DNA of 64,000 nt, from NCBI GenBank assembly GCA_047495785.1, contig JBLDXI010000030.1, forward strand, positions 434,001 to 498,000, in the 5' to 3' direction. The stretch is from Lepidodermella squamata. Taxonomy: Eukaryota > Gastrotricha. The notes beneath the pieces were generated by a model. The model did no database searches and had not been told where the DNA came from. It worked only from the letters and a program-made list of their open reading frames with translations. This document shows, in pieces, positions 10,579 through 21,596 of the stretch. Within the stretch, counting starts at the first letter, position 1. Every line of letters starts with the position of its first letter. Position numbers and translations under genes: made by a program.

Positions 10579-11628
10579 ATGCTGTCTAATGTGAAACAAG
10601 GCTTTTACTTGCTGTTTATTGCTGCCGGTTTTATAGCTGGAATTTTTCTACAACATCTATCAACGCAGAATGCTCACGAAGCAGTATCGCATCTTGAGAC
10701 TAATAGTACTGCTGACCTGTTGCTATCTCGAGTTAGAGTCATGTGTTTGATTCTTACAACTGGAAAGTATCATCGGACCAGGGCTAAATTCGTTAATGAC
10801 TCATGGGCTCAAAAATGCGACAAATACGTTTTCGTTAGCGATCAAGACGATGAGACAATCAATGCAAAGGCATTCCATCCGAACTCTTCATATGTATTCC
10901 TATGGCCCAAGGTATTAAAACCAATAGTTTGAATTTCATTAATTTTTAAATATTCAACTGGAACTCAGATCAAAGCCGCATTTGAGTGGGTATACGATTC
11001 AGATCTTGTCAATGATTATGACTGGTTCTTGAAAGCTGACGACGACACCTTTATTTTTATGGAAAATCTCAAGTTTGTTCTCGGCCGAGGCTATAGCCCT
11101 AACAAACCCATGTATCTTGGCCACCAGTTCGTCGAAACTGCCACTAGTGATCGGGATTACGATTATACCCGCTTCGATAATATTCGCCGCGGCAAATTAT
11201 ACCCCTCAGGCGGGGCAGGTTACGTAATATCTCGACAGGGCGTGAAACAACTGGTCGAAAACGCGTTCCGTAAGGTCAAAGATCCGGAAAAATGCCCTGG
11301 GGCATCGAATAATCTACGCGGGATGGTTTTTGAAGATGTGAATATGGGACGTTGCTTGGCTGCCGCGAATGTTACAGCGGTAGAGCCGAGAGATTCTAGT
11401 TTCAGGCAACGATTCAACAACATGGCCGCAGCGAAACTCCTGAACCCTAGTTATCTAGATGATCTGTGGATGTCATTTGGCGAGCGGTTTTACATTGAAA
11501 ATCAAATGGGGCAATTCTGCTGTTCGAATGGACCGATTTCGTATCATTATGTCTCAGATAATCGAACAGCTGAAATGGAATATTTAACCTATGCTTTGAA
11601 AGTGTTTTCAATAAATAAATCCTTTTGA
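10579..11628 (+). CDS. core-1 beta-1,3-galactosyltransferase (C1GalT/GT31) family member
   Basis: Two exons (10579-10911, 10969-11628) with a 57 nt intron, GTATTA...ACTCAG, phase 0; 330 residues. A signal anchor at about residues 9-26 makes it a type II Golgi protein. Family marks are the TTGKYHRTRAKFVNDSW start, the donor/metal motif WFLKADDDTFIF, GGAGYVISRQGVKQL, FEDVNMGRCLA and a late ISYHYV. Members transfer galactose (or a related sugar) in beta-1,3 linkage to O-linked GalNAc or related acceptors. AATAAA copies overlap the C-terminal coding end near 11610. All expected motifs are present, so it is likely active. Confidence 0.85.
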
Positions 11629-11970
11629 TCAGATTGTGGTCTTGGCTCTTGGTAAATTGAGCAGGATTGGAGCCGATCCATGTTATTAAAGCTACTTAGG
11701 ATTTCTAAACAGAGCTCTGACCCTCATTTGAAACAATTATTCCCTGGTGTGGCAGCATTTCCTGTGCTTACTTTGAGTCCCAGAAGAAATGTCACGCCAT
11801 GAACTTGAGCGAACTTTCTTATCAGCTTTCCCACCGTGAGAACGAGAGATGGGCGCACCTGTAATCCTTAATTGATTTCGTGCTCTTGTCGCAATACGCA
11901 ATAAAAAACCGACTCGGTAGCGCATTAAGCTGCAGATCTGTATTTTCTATTGCTCTTGAAACTTGGAATA

Positions 11971-13536
11971 ATGAAGTCTGTAATTATTGTGCTTGCTCTT
12001 GCTGGTTACGGTGAGTCTCTAAAATCCTTTAATGTTGTTGGGGCCCGAGCCCGATTTTGGCCCGTACGCGCTCCGGCCGGCCCGTACGCAGACGGGTAGC
12101 ATTGATTTGCCGCTCCGCGCTCGGGCCGGTTTAAAACTTGCCCGTATGCGACGTTTACTGTAAATTTAATAAATTCGAGAGAATCACGCTTCACCGCACA
12201 CGGGCCGGCCAAGGTGCCAGCCCGAGCACGGCGGAGAACAATGGGATCCAGTGCTATTGTTCAGCGCCGTACTCGGGCTGCCGAGCTCGGGCCGGGACTT
12301 GGTAAAATTGTCGGCGTGGGCGTTGGTTGTAGGATGACCCGAGCCCGGCGACCCAAGCCCGACGACCCGATTCCAGAGGCCCGAGCCCGGCAGCCCGAGT
12401 ACGGCGCTGAACAATAGCACTGGATCCCATTGTTCTCCGCCGTGCTCGGGCTGGCACCTTGGCCGGCCCGTGTGCGGTGAAGCGTGATTCTCTCGAATTT
12501 ATTAAATTTACAGTAAACGTCGCATACGGGCAAGTTTTAAACCGGCCCGAGCGCGGAGTGGTAAAGTGCCGTTACCCGACCGCGTACGGGCTGACCCGAA
12601 CGCGTTCGGGCCGAATTCGGGCTCGGGCCCCAACAATGTTACAAAATAAATCAAATTTTTATACCTCAGCATATTGCGACACGAGGGTCGATGTTGATTG
12701 GAAAGATGTTGCCGACACTATCCGCGGAAAGTACGTTGCTACTCTCTTCATTTTTCGACAAAATCATCTTTTCTTTGCAGGATGAACATGTGTTGGAAAA
12801 ACACGTTCACCCGCGGAGTCGGAAAGCCGGTCCATGCATGCCCGAGCCACCTTGAGAAACACCAAGCTCTGTGCTACAAGCCCTGCAGAGATGGATACAA
12901 GGGCGTTGGTCCTGTTGTGAGTTTGCTTTGAATCCAAAACCCTATCAATCTATCTCCATTCCTATATAGTGCTGGCAAAGCTGCAAGCCTGGCTACACCG
13001 ATACCGGAGCTTTCTGTACCCGTAACGTGAAGATCATTTCGTCGAACAACAAAGCTTGCCCTTGGTACGACATTTGCGGGCTAACCTTTTCTAAAGGCTG
13101 CTCGTTCTGCCCTGAAAACGACCCACCATACAAAAATGACGGATGCACGTGCCGCATCGATGTCCACACCTATGCTAAGCACAGCTATGGCCGCGGCGTT
13201 GGTAAGCCGATGAAGTGTACCGAGGACGAGGAATACGACGCTGGTCTTTGCTACAAGCCGAAATGCGGCGATGGCTACAAGAGCGTTGGTCCAGTCTGCT
13301 GGGCTCATTGTCCCTCGACTCACCCTGTCGACTGGGGAGCTGTTTGCTGCAAGGAAAAGGATAACTGCAAGGACTTCGTGAAGGATGCGACGAAAAGCAC
13401 AGCTGAGATGGTTGCTGCCCTCGTGAAAGGAGGCATGGGTGAAGCTGAGGCGAAGGAAGTCGTTAGCCAAATGCTGTCGACCGGCAAAGATTTTCTTCTC
13501 TTCACTTGCGATAAGCTGCAGCCAATCGAATACTAA
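11971..13536 (+). CDS. secreted cysteine-rich repeat protein (family of four, copy A)
   Basis: Four exons (11971-12010, 12670-12730, 12781-12916, 12970-13536) join in frame to 267 residues. Exon 1 is a signal peptide (MKSVIIVLALAGY). Exons 3 and 4 hold repeats of one plan: a cysteine-bearing Y/F-xRGVGxP-x-C segment, then LCY-x-C-x-GY-x-GVGP-CW-x-C. A unique block in between is rich in cysteine (KACPWYDICGLTF, CSFC, GCTCRIDVH). The tail is an amphipathic alanine/lysine-rich helix ending EY. Exon 1 is separated from the rest by a 659 nt intron that contains the fold-back element. I do not recognise a named domain. Close relatives are at 49533, 50886 and 51968. AATAAA lies near 13585. Confidence 0.75.
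12037..12634. mobile_element. fold-back (MITE-like) element in the first intron of the cysteine-rich gene
   Basis: 598 bp that is almost wholly a palindrome: it starts GTTGGGGCCCGAGCCCGA and ends with the reverse complement, and the arms of roughly 290 bp match nearly base for base. It is flanked by the 6 bp direct repeat AATGTT (12031-12036 and 12635-12640), a clear target-site duplication. GC content is far above the surroundings because of repeated GGCCCGAG-type units. No transposase is encoded. It sits 27 bp inside the intron and leaves both splice sites intact. Confidence 0.85.
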
Positions 13537-13834
13537 AACCGGAATTAATAATTCTTGGATCTAATTTTAGCGACGCGCAAGGTCAATAAAATTCAATCGA
13601 AAGGGCAGAAGCCCATATTCCAAACATAATTTTCCGATAATCCCTTTCAAACTCGGCTCTTTTGGGGAGAAGTCGGAAGGCCATGATCTGTTTTTCCTGC
13701 GGAATACGGCTTTACTTAGTTTTCCAATTTCACATCGAATATCATTTCAAAAAATTTAAGAAATATATATTCACTTCTAATTATAAGAGTTATATAAGGT
13801 TGACTTGAGGTATATTCAGCCTTTTCATGCAGCT

Positions 13835-14832
13835 TCAATTGAACGTTTCACAAATGAAACGTGGCGCTCGTAAGGAACAGCTTTGGTCCAAGATGACTCC
13901 GCCATCGGATAGCAAGGCACAGGCATTGTTGCCAGCATCCGGTTGGCCTGGACCCCACGGCGGAAAGTTTTGATACAACGCATCATCCGACCATCTCCAC
14001 TGCCCAGACAGATTCGACAGGCCAATAAATGCGTCCAGACCTGGGGTACTCAGAGCCATAGCTTGGTCGAGTTCTGCCTGTGTTTTGATTGTTGCCAGCA
14101 ATCCGCCGATGCTCGCGCACGTATCGACAGCAGATTCCCGTGTTCCATCGACAGCGTAGTATGTAAATGTTTTAACAGCGTTCTCACAGGCCGATTGGCT
14201 AGGGTAAGTTTTCGCTGGGTATTGCGTCTCGTGACTTTGACACGCTGTCGATCGGCAGGTTACTACGCCATTAGGTCCAAGACAGCGAATCCCACCCTGA
14301 AACAAATACACAAGTTTTGATGATCATGGCGACATTGGAGAGCCTTCAAGATAAATCTTACCCCTGCAACAGTCGACGTAGTTGTCGATGTTGTTGTTGT
14401 TGTAGTTGTAGTTGTTGTTGTTGACGTGGTTGAAGTTGGTGACGTTGATGAAGATTTTCGGTGATAATAATGGGGAAACCACAACGGTACCTCTTCACTG
14501 CTGCTGTCGTAATAGAAGTAAAGCTGTTTAGCCTCGACTTTGTTCACATTTGAGTTGGTATTCGCATTTTCATCGAGAAAAATATGACGCCATTTTCTGT
14601 ATTTCGGTTGTTGCCTGGCCGCAAGAACAGCCAAGACAAGTCCTGGAAGAGAGTATTGAGTTACGTAAGAATAAAATGGGTAGGCGAAGACCAACCATAA
14701 ACGACGCTCATAAAAACAAAAAATTTCATAGTTCAGAGGAATTAGAAAAAAATCATTTTCAAGTCTTGTTAATTCTGCTGCCGAGTCGCGCGTGCCTGGA
14801 TCATCTCTCATCATTAGCTCCATCGCCTTCAA
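13835..14832 (-). CDS. membrane-anchored C-type lectin with a threonine stalk
   Basis: The last exon is 14296-13835 and joins in phase 0, across a 65 nt intron, to an exon whose lower end is 14362. Order: hydrophobic segment (LVLAVLAA and residues before it), a charged linker, a stalk of about 30 residues almost all Thr/Ser, then one C-type lectin-like domain (start YYAVDGTRESAVDTC, core AFIGLSN and QWRWSDD, end CSLRAPRFIC). GQPDAGNNAC carries the QPD tripeptide linked with galactose-type binding in classical lectins. The 5' end is uncertain: the frame is open to 14832, but an acceptor CTCTTCCAG just before GLVLAVL would allow a separate upstream exon. The stalk is probably O-glycosylated. 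Confidence 0.65.
14375..14445. repeat. GTT/ACA microsatellite coding for the threonine stalk
   Basis: Near-continuous GTT/GTA/GTC triplets on the plus strand, read as Thr/Ser codons on the minus strand. Length polymorphism here would change the stalk of the lectin. Confidence 0.7.
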
Positions 14833-14879
14833 TTTCTCGTCGATGCTCTAGTTTTTTTCCAGCGCGACTTTATTGATTG

Positions 14880-15916
14880 CAGTTATTTTTCTCATTAAGT
14901 TTCACCGTTTCGCGTTTCCTTGCAGCCCTTTAGTTGCACTACGGCTATGTATGTAGCGCTTTAACTTTGAAAATTACAATAAAATCGTTTCATTATAACT
15001 TAGTTTTGAAAATTTTTGACATTTTTCATCAATGGTATGTCATGAATGTGGATGGTTGAATAACTTGTATTAAATATTGCGATCAATTTTTCTCTGCTAA
15101 GTGGACTTCAGCAATTGCACGCTTGCACTTGGAAATTGCTGTTATCGAATGACGACAGGAGGCCGATTTTTGCTTTTCGATTTGGATATATACTGAATTA
15201 TCCGTGGTTCGGGGGCATATAGAGGTTTTTTCTGCGCAAGAGAAATTCACTATGATTTCAGTCTATAACGATTTTAATTGGGTTCGGATGAGTAGCAACA
15301 GACCACTTAGTTGGATAATCTACACTGAACTCTTCAATGAATATCCAACTGTAAACCGTAAAAACATCAGAATTAACGCTTGAAACGAAAGGTCATACAT
15401 TAACATGATGAAAGTTTCACGTTAGCTAGATGCCGAGGGTTCGTTACGCAGTTTCCACCGTTTACAACAAAGTTCGCTGAAAATTCAAGCGATTCTGATG
15501 ACGGCGTGACTTCCTGCTTCCCGCTTAGCATAATTTATAAAAAAAGTGCGTTAATTATGAAGGTGGATACTGAATACTAATTTTGCACGCTAATTGGCGC
15601 ATTTCTTTCCGGTAGGTGGATTAAATTCCAACATGTATCATAGAGGTCACAAAGGTTGTATACAAAATATGTCCGAAGTCGATGATAAATTGTTCTAACG
15701 TGCCGCCCCACTCTCGGTTAGCAAGCTCACTGTCTCCGACAGCCGTCTGCCCGCGCCTTTATCTTGCCATGTCATGAATGAACCCAAAAAATGCGAAAGC
15801 GTTTCAATGTGACACGTTACAATGTCCCTCTCCTATGTGCATTTACTCTGCTTGGAAATCTGAGAGATTTGCTTTCGGCGGATTAATTCTGATTAGTTTA
15901 GAAAATTACAAAACTC
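14880..15916. other. intergenic, no gene recognised
   Basis: AT-rich spacer, presumably the divergent promoter region between the minus-strand lectin and the plus-strand ankyrin gene. I see no convincing coding or repeat structure. Confidence 0.4.
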
Positions 15917-18064
15917 ATGTTATTGCCAGTGTCTATAGTAGTGGCTCTTCTCCCGCTCTTGTGTGTCGGTGATCTAACCACCGATTCGTCATTAGAGCAG
16001 CTCGAAGCCAGTGTTCTTGAAGAACTTTTCGAAGCGGTAAGACTGGACAGCATCAACAATGTTGTGGCCATCATCGAAGAACACTGCGACGGCTATAAAT
16101 TGCATGAAATTCGAAACTCATCAGGGTGGACGTTACTACACCAGGCGGCTCTATTCGATAGCAATAAAACTTTGAACTATTTACTTCCTGCTGACCGTAA
16201 AGCCGCTGAACGAAAAGATTCGAAAGAAGAAATAAAAGCGATGATCGAAGCTGTGGATGGGCATAATCTTACTCCTTTTTTCTACGCTTCCCCAAATCTT
16301 CAAACCCGTCTTCTCGACTATTATGCTGAAACTGGCAATCTCGATACCGAAGGCATGCCTCTTAGCCATTTTCTGGTTAAACAGAAAAACTACGGCGCGC
16401 TGGAAAATCTTTTCCGTCATCGAAACGTTGATGGTGATGTTTTCGAAGGTAAAAGCCTCTCACATTCAGCTGCTGAATGGGACTTCCCTGAATTTCTCAA
16501 ATTTTCCGGCCATTTCGATGCTTCTGCCAAAGACAGTAACGGCCAAATTCCGGCTTGTTTAGCGGCCAAACATGGCTACACTCGTTTCGCTTCCGCAATG
16601 ATAGAAATATCACTTCGCATCCACGAAGGCCGTTGCTTGTATGGCAATGGTAACTCAGGCTCGCCTCTTCATGTAGCTGCCTTCTATCGCCATGGGGACT
16701 ATGTAAAACTGTTACTCAATAACGGCGCCAATGTTGCGGCGAAAAGCGAAGGAAACTCGGAAACCCCTCTGCATTCATTGATTGAAGGCAGTTGCAAGGA
16801 CTGGGAAGATTCTGATTTGGAAATCGCTCGCATGCTACATTCATCATATAACGTCTTTAAAAGCCGGGATTCACAACAACTGACTCCATTTCTTCGCGCT
16901 GTATCTTCATCTTGCCTAAAAACGCCCCGAGCGTTGTACGAGTCATTTCCAACAGCCGATCATACAGCGGTGGATGCTTCGGGCTATGGACTTCTTCATC
17001 TGGCTTCTTACGCTGAACTCGCCGCAGATATTTTGACGTTTAAATATGTTGACGTGAACGCAAAAACAGCAAAAACCAGTCTAACGCCTCTTCACGTTGC
17101 CGTTATGAAACACAAAAGCATTAAAATAATCAGACTTCTGCTGAATCATGGGGCAAACAGAAATGATGTTGACAGCTCACGGAATACGGCTGTTCATCAC
17201 GCTATAGAAGCTAATAACTCCCAGGCATTAAACCTATTTCTCAAAGATGATAAATTCAACTTGAAACTCAGAAACTCACGAGGGATGACTCCATTCCTTC
17301 TCGCTATCGAGCTGCAGCGTTCCAATTTGGCAGAACAGATGTTTGATGCAATTGGAAAGCCGTTGCTTGAGGATTTGATTATCAGCACGAACTACTCTGC
17401 GCTTCACCTGGCGGTTCGAGGAAATTTGATCAAAGTAATTGACGTGATGTTGCCAGTTGCCTCTGGCAATTTATCAAATTCTGCTGGGGAAACACCGCTG
17501 CATACAGCTGTTAGGCTGGGAAGGCTTGAAATCATTCGATTGATTCTCGAGAAAAAACTTGACTGGATATCGAAAAAAGATGTATACGCTAGGACACCTT
17601 TGCATATCTTGGCTCTCAACTGCGCAAAACAGGACACACTTTCGATGGCTCAGCTTTTCAGCGATCATTTCCAGAGGATTGAAAAAGAGCGAGATTTGTT
17701 TGATGAAACGCCACTGGAAACGGCAATCAAGCGGAATTGCGTTGACTTGGTGGCGTTCATGCTCGAAAAGAGTTCGAATAGTGTTTGTACAGCATTGAAC
17801 GCTCGCGAAGGCTACTCGCCGCTTCATATTGCTAAAGTCTTGGCTCTCGATGATATGGTCGATGTCATGATCAGATCGAAGAAGTGCAACCTGGACCAGG
17901 TGGACGTGTTGAAGCGAAAAGTGCGCGATGTCACTGCTAAGGAGGAATTTTACACGCCAACAATCAGAGAACGTATGCTATTAGAAATTTCGCTGGTGTT
18001 TCAGAAAGTTATTCTGCCGTTAATCAGGGCTGGATTCCGAGATAAAAAAAATATATGCTGGTGA
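15917..18064 (+). CDS. ankyrin-repeat protein with N-terminal signal peptide
   Basis: Single long frame, 715 residues. Residues 1-18 (MLLPVSIVVALLPLLCVG) look like a cleaved signal peptide. The rest is ankyrin repeats, recognisable by the TPLHxA core: WTLLHQAALF (about 75), SPLHVAAFYRHGDYVKLLLNNGAN (about 250), TPLHVAVMKHKSIKIIRLLLNHGA (about 390), SALHLAVRG (about 495), TPLHTAVRLGRLEIIRLIL (about 530), TPLHILAL, TPLETAI and SPLHIAKV, with degenerate repeats between. The frame ends FRDKKNICW-stop at a TGCTGGTGAG that could also be a splice donor. Most ankyrin proteins are cytosolic; a secreted or luminal one is unusual. The start is supported by the signal peptide; I see no better upstream Met. 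Confidence 0.75.
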   Translation: MLLPVSIVVALLPLLCVGDLTTDSSLEQLEASVLEELFEAVRLDSINNVVAIIEEHCDGYKLHEIRNSSGWTLLHQAALFDSNKTLNYLLPADRKAAERKDSKEEIKAMIEAVDGHNLTPFFYASPNLQTRLLDYYAETGNLDTEGMPLSHFLVKQKNYGALENLFRHRNVDGDVFEGKSLSHSAAEWDFPEFLKFSGHFDASAKDSNGQIPACLAAKHGYTRFASAMIEISLRIHEGRCLYGNGNSGSPLHVAAFYRHGDYVKLLLNNGANVAAKSEGNSETPLHSLIEGSCKDWEDSDLEIARMLHSSYNVFKSRDSQQLTPFLRAVSSSCLKTPRALYESFPTADHTAVDASGYGLLHLASYAELAADILTFKYVDVNAKTAKTSLTPLHVAVMKHKSIKIIRLLLNHGANRNDVDSSRNTAVHHAIEANNSQALNLFLKDDKFNLKLRNSRGMTPFLLAIELQRSNLAEQMFDAIGKPLLEDLIISTNYSALHLAVRGNLIKVIDVMLPVASGNLSNSAGETPLHTAVRLGRLEIIRLILEKKLDWISKKDVYARTPLHILALNCAKQDTLSMAQLFSDHFQRIEKERDLFDETPLETAIKRNCVDLVAFMLEKSSNSVCTALNAREGYSPLHIAKVLALDDMVDVMIRSKKCNLDQVDVLKRKVRDVTAKEEFYTPTIRERMLLEISLVFQKVILPLIRAGFRDKKNICW

Positions 18065-18354
18065 GTTTTATAACAAATTATAGTCTTGATAGTCTTATTT
18101 GCAATTCCTCGAGTAAAGCAGAAACATCGAGAAGTTCCAAATGTGCTTAAATGTTTTTTATTCTTTTCAAAACTGGTAATAGAACTCCGATCATCAAACG
18201 AAAGTATGTTCATTCACTAGTAAATAGTATATATTTCAAATTGAAAACTCTTTGTTACTTACATCGGAACCATAACGTTTATAAGTCATCAGGGACAATA
18301 AACTAATTTCCATGTGGACTCATGTGGATATTCTGAAATATTTCGTGCCGTTAT

Positions 18355-19010
18355 CCAGGGGTAGATTCGGATATCAAAAACGTGCGTGCTGGTGAGTTTT
18401 TCGGGCAATGAATATATTCGCGATATGTACACTCCTTTTGACACTTGCAGAACTCCGGACAACAAACGAAAGTATGTTATATGATTGTTAAATATAAAGT
18501 GTCAGGGAAATGATGACCGGAGTCTTATGATCGCTCAATTCATGGATCTTTCTCCCAAGGCTACATTGAACCTCTTGAGTTTGCTGCCCTGTTTATTGTC
18601 AGTGGTTGATCACATATCTCAATATCTCAAAACTTCAACGCGAGAGTCCTTTTTCTCACGAATGTAGACTCGGTTGAACATTCGTCGAATCAAGTGAATG
18701 GCAGTGATACGGCGGGGTAATGGAGGGTATCGTACCCCCAGTTTGTAAGGTCAAAGTGGAAACCCTAAAAAACCTCAAGGGGGTGGGCCCTTTGTTCATA
18801 GAATGTTGGCCCAAAAATACCCCCTAGTTCGAGGATCCCTATTACGCGCAGTTAGCTAACTGAGCGAATGGCGGTTAGAAAACGTTGGTCAACAATTCGT
18901 ATATTCTGTTTTTCTATATTGTGCCGCGTGATAGGGCTGGATTGGAATATGAACAAGACATATGCCGGTGAGTTTTTTTCGAGCTTCAATTCTAATATTT
19001 GGCTTATCCC
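18355..19010 (+). pseudogene. two relic copies of the ankyrin gene's 3' end
   Basis: The last coding bases and the start of the 3' region at 18034-18080 (GGATTC...ATATGCTGGTGAGTTTT) recur, altered, at about 18364-18405 and 18936-18980, each ending in (C/T)G-GTGAGTTTTT. A second shared phrase, CAAACGAAAGTATGTT, occurs at about 18196 and 18467. No ankyrin body precedes either copy. They look like leftovers of tandem duplication. Confidence 0.5.
18716..18850. repeat. dispersed repeat, GGGGG-ACCCTTTGG type
   Basis: Contains a GGTATCGTA(C) phrase, a CCTCAAGGGGGTGGGCCCTTTG phrase, AAAATACCCCCTAG and TTCGAGGATCC, followed by TTACGCGCAG. Related stretches occur at about 22130-22240 and 36005-36145. 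No terminal structure recognised. Confidence 0.55.
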
Positions 19011-19054
19011 TCTTACACTGATTAGTTTAATTTGAATGTTTCGACTTCGCCCTT

Positions 19055-19105
19055 ACATATATATATATATATTATATATGTCGTATGTCATATAGCAATT
19101 CTGCG
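19055..19105. repeat. TA microsatellite
   Basis: TATATATATATATATATTATATATG run in an AT-rich spacer. Confidence 0.7.
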
Positions 19106-19586
19106 AATTGCCGATTGAGTTACCAATCGGTCTAAGATGGCCGCATTGGATACATCATTTCCAATAATTCCTTGCTTATTGAGATATCGTATTGAGCATA
19201 ACGTCATTTGGGCTAACAGAGACAAAATATGAAAAAATATGACCCCATGTTATTTTCGCATTTTTTCATCGTTTCAGAGGGCCCTGATTCCGATTTTATA
19301 AGAAGCTAAATTTACCCCAGAGAGGTCCAATTTGCCCCCGTAAGTTTTCCCTAATTTATTTGGCCTTGCTAAATGAGAAATGAGGTATCGCAATCGGTAA
19401 CAATAATTTCAACTTTTATTAAATTGCTGTAAAAACCCACTCAATGGCGATTTGCCTAAAATACGGCAACTCAATCGGTAATTAAGAGGAATTGTTTAAT
19501 GATATACGACATTTATAGTATTATATAATTATTTTTTTATATTTTTTTAATAATATTTATCATATAGCTATCATCCCTTTAAATGC

Positions 19587-20111
19587 AGCCCAGGTTCATG
19601 GCGAAAATTGTGACTTGGTTGGTAAAGACATTTTACCGGCGCCGATTAAAACAAGAACAGTCAACGAATGCATTCAAATCTGCCGATTGATACCTGGCTG
19701 TACGCATTACACCTGGACCGCTAATGTGTACTGTTATCTAAAAATGGGTCCGCGATCAATGTCACAGGCGACGGTCTTGGCAGAAGCCAAATGTGGCATA
19801 ATGATTTCAATTATTATGTTATGGAGAGACCGTTAGTCTTGTCTCAGTTATGGCCAGGACATTTTGATTTCAAGCTTTTCTTACACAGGCGAGGTTCACG
19901 GCAAAACCGTGACTTGCCGGGACAAGATATTACGGCAGCGCGGCCGATTCAAACAAAAACAGTCGACGAATGCATTCAAATCTGCCGATCAATGCCTAGC
20001 TGTACGCATTATGCCTGGAACGGCGGTTCGAACTGTTATGCGAAAAAAGGTTCGCGATCAATAACGCAGGCTACAGTCGCGGAAAATGCTAAATGTGGCA
20101 TTATATATTGA
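19587..20111 (+). CDS. PAN/apple-like two-module fragment
   Basis: Two modules with the same plan: CD-x-GKDI, then TVNECIQICRxxPxCTHYxW, then CYxKxGxRSxxQATV, then AKCGI. The first (about 19587-19800) follows an acceptor TGCAG or CCCAG. The second (about 19890-20111) ends with KCGIIY-stop. They could be joined through a GTTAGT...ACACAG intron. In module 2 a base is missing relative to module 1 near 19902 and the first cysteine is lost, so module 2 may be decaying. PAN modules bind proteins or sugars outside the cell. No first exon with a signal peptide was identified, so the gene is incomplete as described. Confidence 0.45.
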
Positions 20112-20275
20112 TAGCATTCATCATTTTTCTGATTATGACTATTAACAATGATTATCCTGGTTATACTATATTATCCTGGTCAAGTAGTAGTTGTATAAGA
20201 CGGAAATGTATGACAAAAATAGCCAAAGCATATCTTTCAAAAAGCAACTCAAAAGGCTGATAGCGCTTTGCAGAA

Positions 20276-21596
20276 TCAAGTAGTCATCTCGGCAAAAATC
20301 ATTCCGTCAATAATGAGGCTTCCAATGACAAGAAAGCAGAAGAACATCAAATCCATGAAGCGAATGACAGTCATCTTGAATTTCGCAAACTTTAACCCCA
20401 CTTTCCGGTCACGAAATGCCGATAATTTAGCCAGTTCGCAAGTTATGAGCGCATAAATCGTGCAAATGCAGCTTGTTACCATCTGCGCACCCATGAAAAT
20501 CAGTGCGTAACTCAGCTCAGAAGATCTAGGCAACGAGTCTGAAACTATTGTCAGCAAAACTGTGTAGGATAGGACTACAGTCATGCAAAAGCTCGGCCTA
20601 TCCGGGTGCTCAGGTGGCATTATCCAGATTGAGAACAGGAGAGATAGAAGCGCGAAGCTCGGCAGGAAAATGTTGAGTAGGTGAAAGGTCGGTTTCCTGC
20701 GGTAGTGAAACGCGAAAGCCACTCGATAGTAACCGTTGTTGATCGCGTCTGAGGATGTTGAATACTGGACAGTATAAATACTGGCATTTGAACCGACAAG
20801 CTCCCAAATTTCGGCCGGGGATATGAAGTTTTCGTTATTTGGGTCTACGAAGTCGTTCTTCCGTTCAGAGAGTTGAAAGCGCAGTTCGGCAACTGAATAC
20901 CAAGATTCAATGAAGACACTGCAAACCTGCTCGTCGAAAGGGAATCTTCCTAATCTTTCGGGAAATTCGAGTCAAATCGAATCAAAGTTTCAAGGCTTAC
21001 TTGAGCCGGCAAAACGAATTGTAACTAAGCACAGTTTGTAGTTGAACCCTTCCATCATAGACGTAATAAAGCTTCCCGGTAGTTTCTATGACTCTACAAC
21101 AACGTCGTGATTTTGCCAATTATTGTCTAGGGTTTAGGTGAACTAACGTGTCAAGTTTTGAAACATCGTCGTTTGAGTTGATATGTTGAACCTTTGGATA
21201 CCAGCATTCCGCGGCGGGTAGTTCAAATTGTTTGAAATGATTAAGGGTATCATTCCACGCAGTACACGGATGATTCCATGTGAAGTCAACCTCAGCGATC
21301 ATCGAGTAACTGAGAGGATTTCATGATTAAAGCGGCTCGTAAAGAACAATTACCTACGTTTGATCTTTGTCGTAGATGCCGAGAAAGCGATATGGGATGA
21401 AATCAACAGTAACATTGACGATATCTTCAGGTTGAGTTAAGGGGCGGCTTTTTGTTTTCAGATTGCATTTCAGAATAATAGCTTGCTTCAGAATTTCGCC
21501 GGGTGGCCAATATTGACCGGGTTCAATTATTTCTATGTCTTCGCCTTGACATAGCTGAGCTAGCCATAAAAATAGCAGGGAAATAATCATTATCAT
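20276..21596 (-). CDS. Cys-loop ligand-gated ion channel subunit, intact
   Basis: Four exons (21596-21358, 21309-21148, 21093-21001, 20954-20276), introns all phase 2 as in the gene at 4781; 390 residues, no interruption. Signal peptide (MIMIISLLFLWLAQLCQG), ligand domain, Cys-loop between FC and GRFPFDEQVC, then M1 (LLNIFLPSFALLSLL), M2 (CMTVVLSYTVLLTIV), M3 (YALIFMGAQMVTS) and M4 (LMFFCFLVIGSLII). The M3-M4 loop is again only about 35 residues. The first cysteine of the loop is spaced as in animal receptors. Ligand unknown. A diverged, broken copy lies at 31244-32560 on the other strand. Confidence 0.8.

Noticed and set aside
12006-12785. Overlapping open frames on both strands with the same predicted protein start (MAGPCAVKRDSLEF)
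   Set aside because: They come from the two arms of the fold-back element and the flanking intron; the identical proteins on opposite strands reflect the inverted repeat, not genes.
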